Positions 17,090 through 25,695 of a DNA stretch of 64,000 nt are shown piece by piece. This DNA comes from Streptomyces exfoliatus. GTDB lineage: Bacteria > Actinomycetota > Actinomycetes > Streptomycetales > Streptomycetaceae. The number at the start of each line of letters is the position of its first letter. Position 1 is the stretch's first letter. The notes under the pieces were generated by a model. That model had not been told where the DNA came from, searched no databases, and worked only from the letters and a program-made list of their open reading frames with translations. The stretch spans positions 186,001 to 250,000 of the forward strand of contig NZ_JNZP01000003.1 in NCBI RefSeq assembly GCF_000725545.1. Reading direction: 5' to 3'. Made by a program: the position numbers and the translations under genes.

Positions 17090-20000
17090 ATGAACCGTGA
17101 GGACGGAGCGCGAGTTCCGGTACAGCGGGCTCCGAGGACGGGCGTGGGTGCCGGCTCCGGCGTGGGCAAGGGCGCCGCGTCCGGCGCGGGCAGGGGTTCC
17201 GGCTCCGGCTCCGGGCTGAAAGCAGGCACGGACTCCGACGGTGCGGGCACCACCGTGGACACCGGCACCACGACGGACGCCGACACCGGCACCCCCACGA
17301 CCCCCGGCGCCACCACCGCCTCGCTGCGCTTCGCCGTGCTCGGACCCGTACGGGCCTGGCGCGACGGCGAACCCGTGCCCACCGGATCACCCCAGCAGCG
17401 GGCCCTGCTCGCCGCCCTGCTCCTGCGCGGCGGGCGTACCGCCACCGCGCACGAGCTGATCGACGCGCTCTGGGGCGAGGAGTCGCCCTCGCAGGCGCTC
17501 GCCGCGGTCCGCACGTACGCCTCCCGGCTCCGCAAAGCCCTCGACCCGAAGGTCCTGGTCAGCGAATCCGGCGGCTACGCGCTCCGGACGACCCCCGACG
17601 CGCTCGACGTGACCGCCGCGCGGGAGCTGGCCGCGGAGGCGGAGAAGCTGCGGGCGGGCGGCGACCGGACGGCCGCCCGGGCGCGGCTCGCGGAGGCGCT
17701 CGACCTGTGGGACGGCGAGGTCCTGGCGTCCGTACCCGGCCCGTACGCCGAGACGCAGCGGGCCCGCCTGGAGGAATGGCGGCTCACCCTCCTCGAAACC
17801 CGCCTCGACATCGACCTGGAGGTCGGCGCGCACGCGGAGGCCGTCTCCGAGCTGACCGCGCTCACCGCCGCGCACCCGCTGCGCGAGCGGCTCCGCGAGC
17901 TGCTCATGCTCGCGCTGTACCGCAGCGGGCGGCAGGCCGAGGCGCTCGCGGTGTACGCGGACACGCGCCGGCTCCTCGCCGACGAGCTGGGCGTCGACCC
18001 GACGCCCGAACTGTCCCGGCTCCAGCAGCGCATCCTCCAGGGCGACACCGAACTCGCCGCCCCGGTGGAGGAAGCGCTTCCGGCCGCCGCGCCGATCGCC
18101 CGCCCGGCGCAACTTCCCGCCACTGTCCCGGACTTCACCGGCCGGGCCGCGTTCGTACGGGAACTCGGCGCCCGCCTGTCGACGGCCGAGGGCCACGTCA
18201 TGGCCGTATCGGCACTCGCGGGCATCGGAGGCGTCGGAAAGACGACACTCGCCGTGCACGTGGCGCACGAGGCACGGCCGCACTTCCCGGACGGGCAGCT
18301 GTACGTGGACCTCCAGGGCGCGGGCAACCGCGCCGCCGCACCGGAGACGGTCCTCGGCTCGTTCCTGCGCGCCCTCGGCACCCCCGACTCGGCGATCCCG
18401 GACTCGCTCGACGACCGGGCCGCGCTGTACCGCTCGACACTGGACGGCCGCCGGGTCCTGATCCTCCTCGACAACGCGCGGGACGCCGCCCAGATCCGTC
18501 CCCTCCTGCCCGGCACGGCGGGCTGCGCGGCCCTGGTGACGAGCCGCATCCGCATGGTGGACCTGGCGGGCGCGCACCTGGTGGACCTGGACGTGATGTC
18601 CCCGGAGGAGGCGCTGCAGCTCTTCACGAGGATCGTGGGAGCGGAGCGGGTCCAGGCGGAACGGGAATCGGCCCTGGACGTGGTCGCGGCCTGCGGCTTC
18701 CTCCCCCTGGCGATCCGCATCGCGGCGTCCCGCCTGGCGGCCCGCCGCACGTGGACGGTCTCCGTCCTGGCGGCCAAGCTGGCGGACGAGCGCCGGCGCC
18801 TCGACGAGCTCCAGGCGGGTGACCTCGCGGTCAAGGCCACCTTCGAACTCGGCTACGGCCAGCTGGAACCGGCCCAGGCCCGCGCCTTCCGCCTCCTGGG
18901 CCTGGCGGACGGTCCGGACATCTCCCTCGCGGCGGCGTCGGCGGTCCTCGACCTCCCCCTCTGGGACACGGAGGACCTCCTGGAGGCCCTGGTCGACACC
19001 TCCCTCCTGGAGTCGGCGGCGCCCGGCCGCTACCGGTACCACGACCTGGTCAGGCTCTACGCGCGTGCGTGCGCGGACCGTGACGAACAGCCGCCGTCGG
19101 AGAAGGAGTCGGCGATGTCCCGCCTCCTGGACTTCTACCTGTCGACGGCGGCGCGGGTGTACGCGATCGAACGCCCCGGCGACCGCCTGGTCGACCACCT
19201 GGAACCGACGCGCTACGAGGGCCTGACCTTCACGGACCGCCACGAGGCCCAGGACTGGCTGTACGCCGAGGCCAACTGCCTCCTGGCCACGGTCCGCCAG
19301 TCCGCCGCGTCCCCCACCACCCTCCGTAGAGCGGTGGACCTCCTGTGGGCGTCCCTGGACCTGGCGGAGTCGGGCGCGAACTCGAAGGAGTACGAGGCGG
19401 TGGCGACGGTGCTGCGGGGGGCGGCGGGCGCGGCCGGCGACGTTCGGGCGGAGGGCCGGGCGGCCAACACGCTGGCGTACGTCCACCACTACCAGGGCCG
19501 CTTCGACCAGGCCGACCGGGAGGCCGATGAGGTCGTCCGCATGGCTCGCTCGGTCGAGGACCCGCTGCCGATCTGCTGGGCGTCCAACGCGCGGGGCGCC
19601 ATCGCCCTCTACCAGGCACGTTACGACGACGGGGACAAGCACCTCACCCTGGCCATCGCCGAGTTCCGTGTGGCCGGGGACCGGGCCGGCGAGGCCGCCG
19701 CACTCTGCAACCTCTCCCGCATCCACCTCGCGACGGGCCGGCAGGAGGACGCCGTCCGCATGGCCCAGCAGGGCACCGCCATGTACGACGAGATGGGGCA
19801 CGCCCTCAAGGGCGCCAACGGGCGGTACGCATTGGGCCTGGCCCTCACCGAGAGCGGCCAGCTCGCGGCCGCCGGCGAGCGGCTCCGCGAGGCGCTCGAA
19901 GTCTTCGTGGACAGCCGCCAGAGGCTGTGGGAGGGCATGACCCTCTTCCGCATCGCGGAGGTCGACATCGCGGCCGGCCGGTACGGGGCCGCGGCCGCGG

Positions 20001-20212
20001 GCGCGGAGAAGGCGCTGACCGTGCTGCGGGGCATCGGAGGCGACTGGCGCCGCGGCAACGTCCTCACGGTTCTCGGCCGTGCCCTTCACGGCATTGGCCA
20101 GTCGGGCCGCGCTCAGGTCTGCTGGCGGGAGGCGCTCGACATCTACGAGGAGTTGTCGGCGCCCGAGGCGTCGGAGGTCAGGGCCCTGCTGGCCCCCCTG
20201 GCCGCAGCCTGA
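17090..20212 (+). CDS. afsR: AfsR-type SARP/NB-ARC/TPR global regulator
   Basis: A 1040-residue transcription factor. A Gly/Ser/Thr-rich low-complexity stretch (1-78) is followed by an OmpR-like winged helix (about 79-165, LRFAVLGPVRAWRDG), the BTAD domain (about 170-320), an NB-ARC ATPase with Walker A GIGGVGKTT near residue 380, and C-terminal TPR repeats (about 800-1020). In S. coelicolor AfsR (about 993 residues) is phosphorylated by AfsK and switches on afsS. The ortholog call rests on this architecture plus a small AfsS-like gene immediately downstream and an afsK-like kinase in the window. ATG 17090 follows GGGGGAGCT. Confidence 0.88.
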   Translation: MNREDGARVPVQRAPRTGVGAGSGVGKGAASGAGRGSGSGSGLKAGTDSDGAGTTVDTGTTTDADTGTPTTPGATTASLRFAVLGPVRAWRDGEPVPTGSPQQRALLAALLLRGGRTATAHELIDALWGEESPSQALAAVRTYASRLRKALDPKVLVSESGGYALRTTPDALDVTAARELAAEAEKLRAGGDRTAARARLAEALDLWDGEVLASVPGPYAETQRARLEEWRLTLLETRLDIDLEVGAHAEAVSELTALTAAHPLRERLRELLMLALYRSGRQAEALAVYADTRRLLADELGVDPTPELSRLQQRILQGDTELAAPVEEALPAAAPIARPAQLPATVPDFTGRAAFVRELGARLSTAEGHVMAVSALAGIGGVGKTTLAVHVAHEARPHFPDGQLYVDLQGAGNRAAAPETVLGSFLRALGTPDSAIPDSLDDRAALYRSTLDGRRVLILLDNARDAAQIRPLLPGTAGCAALVTSRIRMVDLAGAHLVDLDVMSPEEALQLFTRIVGAERVQAERESALDVVAACGFLPLAIRIAASRLAARRTWTVSVLAAKLADERRRLDELQAGDLAVKATFELGYGQLEPAQARAFRLLGLADGPDISLAAASAVLDLPLWDTEDLLEALVDTSLLESAAPGRYRYHDLVRLYARACADRDEQPPSEKESAMSRLLDFYLSTAARVYAIERPGDRLVDHLEPTRYEGLTFTDRHEAQDWLYAEANCLLATVRQSAASPTTLRRAVDLLWASLDLAESGANSKEYEAVATVLRGAAGAAGDVRAEGRAANTLAYVHHYQGRFDQADREADEVVRMARSVEDPLPICWASNARGAIALYQARYDDGDKHLTLAIAEFRVAGDRAGEAAALCNLSRIHLATGRQEDAVRMAQQGTAMYDEMGHALKGANGRYALGLALTESGQLAAAGERLREALEVFVDSRQRLWEGMTLFRIAEVDIAAGRYGAAAAGAEKALTVLRGIGGDWRRGNVLTVLGRALHGIGQSGRAQVCWREALDIYEELSAPEASEVRALLAPLAAA

Positions 20213-20232
20213 CAGCACCCCTCCGTCCGGCC

Positions 20233-20250
20233 GTTCATCATTCGTTTATC
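20233..20250 (+). promoter_or_regulatory. Candidate AfsR/PhoP-type direct repeat
   Basis: GTTCATC (20233-20239) and GTTTATC (20244-20250) are heptamers spaced 11 bases start-to-start, the arrangement used by SARP and PhoP boxes. It lies between afsR and afsS but about 80 bases before the -10, farther than usual for an activator site, so the assignment is tentative. Confidence 0.45.
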
Positions 20251-20331
20251 GCGCCCCGGCAGAGTTGTCCTCAACGATCCGTCGCGTCGGGGGGCAGACG
20301 GGTCGCCCGTGAGGTCGTCACCGCAACGCAC

Positions 20332-20337
20332 TAGGGT
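20332..20337 (+). promoter_or_regulatory. Probable afsS -10 element
   Basis: TAGGGT fits TANNNT and lies about 100 bases before the afsS start. No convincing -35 hexamer is seen 17-19 bases upstream, as expected for an activator-dependent promoter. Confidence 0.45.
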
Positions 20338-20434
20338 GAGCGGCCCTGAGGAGCCCGTCCGACCGTCCACGGGGGAACAGCCGGACGGGCTCCACCCAGC
20401 ACCACGCGAAGCCATCCACCAGGAGGGGATCACC

Positions 20435-20641
20435 ATGGGCGACATCGACGCGAACGACCCGATCGTCAAGCCGAACAACCTGCACGCAACGGGCACCGAG
20501 AGCGAGCAGATCGGCACGAAGAACCTGCACGCCACGTCCGAGCCGGCCGATGCGATCGCGGACAAGATCCTCACGCAGAACCCGGCCGGCACCACGGCTT
20601 CGACGGACAACCTGCACGCGACGTCCGAGCCGGCCAAGTAG
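20435..20641 (+). CDS. afsS: AfsS-like small repeat protein
   Basis: A 68-residue acidic protein with three copies of a short repeat: NNLHATGTES (residues 13-22), KNLHATSEPA (about 31-40) and DNLHATSEPA (about 58-67). S. coelicolor AfsS is a 63-residue protein with three short internal repeats encoded directly after afsR and induced by phosphorylated AfsR; position, size and threefold repeat match. The start at 20435 follows AGGAGGGG. Such proteins are often database-labelled sigma-like, yet no sigma domain is visible. How AfsS works is not settled. Confidence 0.8.
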   Translation: MGDIDANDPIVKPNNLHATGTESEQIGTKNLHATSEPADAIADKILTQNPAGTTASTDNLHATSEPAK

Positions 20642-20810
20642 ACCACTCCCGACGGGGAGCGGCCGCGGCGGCGACTTCGGGGGAGCCGCCGGGGCCCACC
20701 AGGGAGGTCCGGTCGACGGGGGAGCACACGGGCTCGGGGGACGCCCGGCGGAACCAGGGGGGATCCGTCCGGGCAGGGCCCGTGCGCAACGCGATCGGAC
20801 CACCGAACAG

Positions 20811-20838
20811 GAGGGGCCGGGCATCTGCCCGGCCCCTC
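20811..20838. terminator. Terminator after afsS
   Basis: GAGGGGCCGGGCA pairs perfectly with 20826-20838 across a tiny loop. It stands between afsS (plus) and the convergent gene ending at 20865. The remaining 170 bases after afsS hold no gene that I can support. Confidence 0.8.
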
Positions 20839-20864
20839 TCTCGTGCGCGTCCCGCGCCCGGCGG

Positions 20865-21419
20865 TCACGCGCCCTCGGCGCAGGCCGGGTCCGCCGGGCC
20901 CACCAGGCCGCGGGCCACGTGGTTCGTCCAGCGGACGAGGGCGGAGTCGGGTTCCTCCTTGGCGTAGCGGGTGTAGCCGTCGCCGTACGCGGGGTCCGGG
21001 GTGTAGCCGACGACGTACGTGTGGCCGGGGCGGAGGACCGGGTACAGCGGGTCGTGGCTCGTGTAGCGGCCCTGGGCGTCGCGGCCGACGCCCTGGCCGA
21101 GGATCACGTCGGCGGGGCCCTCGCCCTTCAGCGGCCGCAGGACACGGAGGCGGACCCGCTGGATGCCGCCGGTGCCGCCGTCGGTGTCGGGTTCGTAGCC
21201 GACGGTCTCCTCGACGGTGGCGTAGGCGAGGCGACTCATGGCGGCCGGGACGTACTCGTCGCGGGAGAGGTCCGGGAGGCAGAGGGCGTGCACGGGCGCC
21301 GAGCGGGTGGTGAGGGCCTCCGTCGCGGCCCAGCCGACGGCTCCGAGGACGAGCGTTCCGGCGACGGCGAGACCGGCGATCCGCATCGGCTTCATGACCT
21401 TCATGGGCTTCCTGGTCAT
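20865..21419 (-). CDS. Exported/membrane-anchored protein of unknown function
   Basis: A 184-residue protein with an N-terminal hydrophobic segment (IAGLAVAGTLVLGAVGWAA, about residues 13-31) acting as signal anchor or signal peptide, then an extracytoplasmic domain with LCLPDLSRDEYV, a beta-rich RVRLRVLRPLKGEGPADVIL stretch and a GHTYVVGYTPDPAYGDGY segment. The latter resembles generic adhesion/protease-associated beta domains, but I recognise no family. Its ATG overlaps the stop of the upstream metalloprotease (ATGA), so the two are made together and may act together. Confidence 0.72.
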   Translation of the reverse strand: MTRKPMKVMKPMRIAGLAVAGTLVLGAVGWAATEALTTRSAPVHALCLPDLSRDEYVPAAMSRLAYATVEETVGYEPDTDGGTGGIQRVRLRVLRPLKGEGPADVILGQGVGRDAQGRYTSHDPLYPVLRPGHTYVVGYTPDPAYGDGYTRYAKEEPDSALVRWTNHVARGLVGPADPACAEGA

Positions 21420-21955
21420 TTCCACAGCTTCCGGTAGTTCGCCTCGTCGCGGTGCGTCGGCTCGGTCGGCGGGTTGTCGACGACCTTCGTCCACATGACG
21501 GAGGCCCAGGTGTCCGGCTTGTGGCACAGCCCGAGGGCGTGCCCGAGCTCGTGCACGGCGACGTGCCGCCGGGAGGCGCGGTCCTTGTAACGGCCGTCGA
21601 GATAGTAGGAGTTCAGGTAGATGTAGTCGACGCCCGGTTTGCCCTGCCAGTAGCCCGCGTGGCCGTCGGCCTTGGAGTAGTCCCGCCACTCCAGGTCGTT
21701 GACGCTGCCCGCGCCGTCCGGGGCGATCTTCACCAGGCCGAGGGACCAGACCTTGTGGGCCCACTTCAGGGGGTCGTTGTACTTGCTGTCGTCCTCCCAG
21801 CGCAGCTCCTTGCCGTCCACGCTGGAGTCGCCACGGGCCTCGGACTCGCCGCGTACGCAGGGCGCGGGATCGACGGCGGCGGCCGCGCCGTGCGGGCTGA
21901 GCAGGAGGGCGGCGGCCAGGGCGGCGGCGGCCGTGACGGGGCCCGTTGCCCTCAT
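21416..21955 (-). CDS. Secreted matrixin-like zinc metalloprotease
   Basis: A 179-residue protein with a Sec signal peptide (MRATGPVTAAAALAAALLL) and a C-terminal HVAVHELGHALGLCHK, the HExxHxxGxxH metzincin zinc site. The mature domain is small (about 150 residues), in the range of minimal matrixin/snapalysin-like enzymes. A methionine-turn candidate is ASVMWTK. ATG 21955 is chosen because GAGGAG lies six bases upstream. It is translationally coupled to the membrane-anchored protein downstream, which could be an inhibitor, chaperone or substrate; that is inference only. Confidence 0.85.
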   Translation of the reverse strand: MRATGPVTAAAALAAALLLSPHGAAAAVDPAPCVRGESEARGDSSVDGKELRWEDDSKYNDPLKWAHKVWSLGLVKIAPDGAGSVNDLEWRDYSKADGHAGYWQGKPGVDYIYLNSYYLDGRYKDRASRRHVAVHELGHALGLCHKPDTWASVMWTKVVDNPPTEPTHRDEANYRKLWK

Positions 21956-22084
21956 GGGGTGCTCCTCGCGCGATCCGGGGGCCGGGTTCCGGAGCGTATC
22001 CCCGGGCCCGGGGCGAGGCGGCGGGGATACGCCCGACGTCACCCGACCGGGCGAGCGCCCGGCCGTCGTCCTCGTACGTCCGGG

Positions 22085-22756
22085 TCAGCGGGCGTAGGAG
22101 CCCAGGCCCACCAGGCAGTACACGTACTCGTTGATCGTCGTGCCGTTCATCGTGTAGCGGTGGGAGAAGGCGTATTCGGTCTTCGGGTTGGCGTTGCACC
22201 GGTTCATGTCCGAGGTGAAGGGGAACGTCTGGATCACCTTGTAGTGGGCGTCGGACGCCGAGCAGGGGACCTCGTCGACGCCGCTGACGCTCTGCGGGGT
22301 CTCCGAGTTCGGGAGGTCGCCGTTGAGGCAGGTGCCCTTCTCGTACGGGTCGGGCTCCTCCTCCGTGGGGGTGGCCGTGGCCGTCGCCGTGGGGGCCGGG
22401 TCGAGGTCGAAGCTCGGCGGGGGCTCGTACGAGAAGGTCGGGATCGGGCCCGGGCCCCTGGAGCCGGCCGAGTCGTCGCCGTCGTCCGCCAGGAGGGACA
22501 CGCCGCCGATGATCGCGCCGATCACGAAGAGGGGGATCAGGCAGCCGAGGATGCCCGACTTCTTGCCCTGCTGCGCTCCGGCAACCGTGATCCGCAGGTG
22601 GACCGTTCCGTCGCCGAGCCGGGCCGCGACGAGTTCGCCGTGGCGGCAGGGGCGGACGGTGAGGTGGGCGGGGCCGGTCGGCAGCTGGACGGTGATGATC
22701 ACGCCCTGAGCTGCCTGCTGCGGGGTGAGGGTGAGGGGGATCTCTTGCGTCGACAC
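22085..22756 (-). CDS. Single-pass membrane protein: DnaJ-C-like N-terminus, LppU-like ectodomain
   Basis: A 223-residue protein. Residues 1-58 (IPLTLTPQQAAQGVIITV, VRPCRHGELVAARLGDGTVHLRITV) resemble one beta-sandwich of the DnaJ C-terminal substrate-binding domain. A transmembrane helix follows at about 67-90, then a Pro/Thr linker and a cysteine-bearing extracytoplasmic domain (GTCLNGD, VPCSASDAHYKV, CNANP, EYVYCLV) like LppU/SCO3897 proteins. GTG 22756 is preferred to the longer reading because AGGAG precedes it at seven bases. Function unknown; assignment is from visual resemblance. Confidence 0.6.
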   Translation of the reverse strand: MSTQEIPLTLTPQQAAQGVIITVQLPTGPAHLTVRPCRHGELVAARLGDGTVHLRITVAGAQQGKKSGILGCLIPLFVIGAIIGGVSLLADDGDDSAGSRGPGPIPTFSYEPPPSFDLDPAPTATATATPTEEEPDPYEKGTCLNGDLPNSETPQSVSGVDEVPCSASDAHYKVIQTFPFTSDMNRCNANPKTEYAFSHRYTMNGTTINEYVYCLVGLGSYAR

Positions 22757-22862
22757 CGGCTGCTCCTGGAGAGGGGGGAGGTGAAGGACTGCCCATATGA
22801 CGTGTACACGCGGGGAGTTGGTTGCGACGCGACCGGCCTTCGGTGGCGTCACACCGCGCCGC

Positions 22863-24419
22863 TCAACCCCGCTCCCGCAGCTGCCCCTTCACTACCTTCC
22901 CGCTCGCGTTCCTCGGCAGCTCCTCCACGAACTCGACCTGCCTCGGCACCTTGTAGTTCGCCATCTCCCGCCGCGACCAGGCGATCAGGTCGTCCGCCGT
23001 CACCCGCGCCCCCGCCCTCCGTACCGCGAACGCCTTGCCGACCTCGCCGAGGCGCGGGTCGGGGACGCCGATGACGGCGACGTCCGCGATGTCCGGGTGG
23101 AGGCCGATGAGCTGCTCGATCTCGGCCGGGTAGGCGTTGAAGCCGCCCACGATGAACATGTCCTTGAGGCGGTCGGTGATCCGCAGGTTGCCCGCCTCGT
23201 CCAGGACGCCGACGTCGCCGGTGCGGAGCCAGCCGTCCCCGTCGATCGCCTCCGCCGTCGCCCGCTCGTCCTCGAAGTAGCCGCTCATCACGTGCGGGCC
23301 CCGCACCAGGACCTCGCCGGTCGGGGAGAGCCGGACCTCCGTGCCGGGGATCGGGCGGCCCGACGTCGTGGCGACGGTCTCGGCCGGGTCGTCGCGCCGG
23401 CACATGGTGACGATGCCGCTCGCCTCGGAGAGGCCGTACGCGGTGAGGACCGTGCCGACGCCGAGTTCGGTGCGCAGGCGCTCGACGAGCCGGAGGGGGA
23501 CCACGGCCGCGCCGGTCACGACGAGGCGGAGGGAGGTGAGGTCGTGGGCCGGGCGGGCGGGGTGGTCGAGGAGGGACTGGTGGAGGGTGGGCGGGCCGGG
23601 GAGGACGGTGACGCGTTCGGCGGCGATGTTCGCGAGGACCGTGTCGACGGTGAAGACGGACTGGGGGACGATCACCGCCCCCCGCATCAGGCAGGCCAGG
23701 ATGCCGGCCTTGTAGCCGAAGGTGTGGAAGAAGGGGTTGACCACGAGGTAGCGGTCGCCCTCGCGGAGACCGGCGAGCTCGGACCAGATCGCGTAGCAGC
23801 GCAGGCTCTGGGCGTGGCTGATGACGGCGCCCTTGGGACGGCCGGTGGTGCCGGAGGTGTAGATGATGTCCGACGGGGCGGCGGGGTCGATCCCGTCGGC
23901 GCGGGCGCGGACGCGGGCGGCCGGGACGGCGTCGCCCTCGGCGAGGAACGCCTTCCAGGTGCTCCAGGCCGGGTCGTCGGGGGCCGTGTCGCCGAGGACC
24001 ACGACCCTCTCCAGGTGCGGGAGTTCGACTCCGGTGCGGCGCAGGGAGGCCACGTACGAGGTGCCGAGGAAGGTGCCGGTGACGAAGAGGAGCCTGGCCC
24101 GGGAGCGCTGGAGGACGTCGGCGGCCTCGGTGCCCTTGAAGCGGGTGTTCAGGGGGACGAGGACGGCGCCCGCGGTGACGGCGCCGAGGGCGGAGACGAT
24201 CCAGTCGAGGGTGTTGGGGGCCCAGATCGCCACCCGGTCGCCGGCCCGGATCCCGGTGGCGAGGCAGGCGGCGGCGGCCCGTTCGACGCGCTCGCCGAGT
24301 TCGGCGTAGCTGACGCGGGTACGGCCGTCGGCGACGGCCTCCCGTGCGCCGTACCGCTCGGCCGCCGCCCGTACGAGACCGGGGATCGTGCCCCATTCCA
24401 GGTCGCCGCGCATGTCCAT
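22863..24419 (-). CDS. Acyl-CoA synthetase, FadD3-like
   Basis: A 518-residue AMP-forming ligase: IIYTSGTTGRPKGAV (P-loop), YGLSEASG, GWLRTGDVG, and C-terminal GKVVKGQ with the catalytic Lys in PRNASGK. IVGGFNAYPAEIE is typical of the FadD3 group, which in Actinobacteria activates propanoate side chains of steroid ring remnants; the exact substrate here is unproven. The gene is divergent from the Ltp/DUF35/hydratase operon, and two operator copies (6, 7) lie in the shared 119-base promoter region. Confidence 0.9.
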   Translation of the reverse strand: MDMRGDLEWGTIPGLVRAAAERYGAREAVADGRTRVSYAELGERVERAAAACLATGIRAGDRVAIWAPNTLDWIVSALGAVTAGAVLVPLNTRFKGTEAADVLQRSRARLLFVTGTFLGTSYVASLRRTGVELPHLERVVVLGDTAPDDPAWSTWKAFLAEGDAVPAARVRARADGIDPAAPSDIIYTSGTTGRPKGAVISHAQSLRCYAIWSELAGLREGDRYLVVNPFFHTFGYKAGILACLMRGAVIVPQSVFTVDTVLANIAAERVTVLPGPPTLHQSLLDHPARPAHDLTSLRLVVTGAAVVPLRLVERLRTELGVGTVLTAYGLSEASGIVTMCRRDDPAETVATTSGRPIPGTEVRLSPTGEVLVRGPHVMSGYFEDERATAEAIDGDGWLRTGDVGVLDEAGNLRITDRLKDMFIVGGFNAYPAEIEQLIGLHPDIADVAVIGVPDPRLGEVGKAFAVRRAGARVTADDLIAWSRREMANYKVPRQVEFVEELPRNASGKVVKGQLRERG

Positions 24420-24461
24420 ACCCGACCTCCACCCCTCACATGAGCTGAGCCGAACAGCTGA

Positions 24462-24478
24462 GCTGACTATCCGTCAGA
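24462..24478. promoter_or_regulatory. Palindromic operator, copy 6
   Basis: CTGACT-ATC-CGTCAG (one mismatch) lies in the divergent promoter region of the fadD3-like and ltp genes. Confidence 0.7.
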
Positions 24479-24488
24479 TTAGTTGTAG

Positions 24489-24505
24489 CCTGACGCGCTG
24501 TCAGC
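24489..24505. promoter_or_regulatory. Palindromic operator, copy 7
   Basis: CTGACG-CGC-TGTCAG (one mismatch) is 27 bases from copy 6, nearer to the ltp gene. Confidence 0.7.
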
Positions 24506-24538
24506 AATGTGCGCAGTGCTGCCCCATGAGGAGGTTCG

Positions 24539-25681
24539 GTGCTCAAGGACGCCACGGCCATCGTCGGAATCGGACAGACCGCCTTCGCCAGACAGCTCCC
24601 CGAGACCGAGAAGGCCCTCGCCTGCCGGGCGATCCTCGCCGCCCTCGACGACGCCGGGATCGCCCCCTCCGAGGTCGACGCCTTCGCCTCGTACACCATG
24701 GAGGAGACCGACGAGGTCGAGGTGGCCAAGGCCATCGGCGCCGGGGACGTCACCTTCTTCTCCAAGGTCGGCTACGGCGGCGGCGGCTCCTGCGCCACCG
24801 TCGGCCACCTCGCCGCCGCCGTCGCCACCGGCCAGGCGAGCGTCGGCGTCGCCTGGCGGTCCAGGAAACGGGGCAGCGGACCCCGCCCCTGGAAGAACAC
24901 CGCCGTCCAGCTGCCCACCCCCGGCCAGTGGACCCGACCCTTCGGGCTGCTCCGCCCCGCCGACGAGATCGGCATGCTCGCCCGCCGCTACATGCACGAG
25001 TACGGCGCCACCCGCGACCACCTCTTCAACGTCGCCCTCGCCTGCCGCAACCGCGCCAACCAGAACCCCGCCGCGATCATGTACGAGCGCCCGCTGACCC
25101 GCGAGATGTACATGACCTCCCGCTGGATCAGCGAACCCCTCTGCCTCTTCGACAACTGCCTGGAGACCGACGGCGCCCTCGCCTGCGTGATCGTCTCCGC
25201 CGAACGGGCCCGCGACTGCCGCCGCAAGCCCGTGTACGTGCACGCCGCCGCCCAGGGCCTGCCCGCCCAACACCACGGCATGGTCAACTACTGGAACGAC
25301 GACCCGCTGTCCGGGCCCGCCTGGACCGCCGCCCGCCACCTCTGGAAGCACGCCGACTTCGGCCCCCAGGACGTCGACGTCGCCCAGATCTACGACGCCT
25401 TCACCCCGCTCGTCCCGCTCTCCCTGGAGGGCTACGGCTTCTGCGGGCGCGGCGAGGGCGCCGCCTTCACCGAGGGCGGGGCCCTGGAGATCGGCGGCCG
25501 GCTGCCCCTCAACACCGGCGGCGGCGGCCTCTCGGAGGCGTACGTGCACGGCTTCAACCTCATCACCGAGGGCGTGAAGCAACTCCGCGGCACCTCCACC
25601 GCCCAAGTCCCCGACGCCGCCACCTGCCTCGTCACGGCCGGCGAGGGCGTCCCCACGTCGGCCGTCCTGCTGCGCGCCTGA
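24539..25681 (+). CDS. Lipid-transfer protein (Ltp)-type thiolase-fold enzyme
   Basis: A 380-residue thiolase-superfamily protein of the SCP-x/Ltp type: IVGIGQTAFARQLPET at the start, VDVAQIYDAFTPLVPLSLE, and LPLNTGGGGLSEAYVHG near the C-terminus. The second reactive Cys motif of true thiolases is not seen. In mycobacterial steroid side-chain catabolism such Ltp proteins pair with a DUF35 OB-fold protein to make a retro-aldolase; here a DUF35 gene follows 14 bases later, so a C-C cleaving aldolase is the best inference. GTG 24539 follows GAGG. Confidence 0.88.
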   Translation: MLKDATAIVGIGQTAFARQLPETEKALACRAILAALDDAGIAPSEVDAFASYTMEETDEVEVAKAIGAGDVTFFSKVGYGGGGSCATVGHLAAAVATGQASVGVAWRSRKRGSGPRPWKNTAVQLPTPGQWTRPFGLLRPADEIGMLARRYMHEYGATRDHLFNVALACRNRANQNPAAIMYERPLTREMYMTSRWISEPLCLFDNCLETDGALACVIVSAERARDCRRKPVYVHAAAQGLPAQHHGMVNYWNDDPLSGPAWTAARHLWKHADFGPQDVDVAQIYDAFTPLVPLSLEGYGFCGRGEGAAFTEGGALEIGGRLPLNTGGGGLSEAYVHGFNLITEGVKQLRGTSTAQVPDAATCLVTAGEGVPTSAVLLRA

Positions 25682-25695
25682 GGAGCTGATCCGCC

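Noticed and set aside
17387..20218. 943-residue minus-strand open frame opposite afsR
   Set aside because: Composition is that of a shadow frame and no domain is visible, while the plus strand encodes SARP, NB-ARC and TPR domains.
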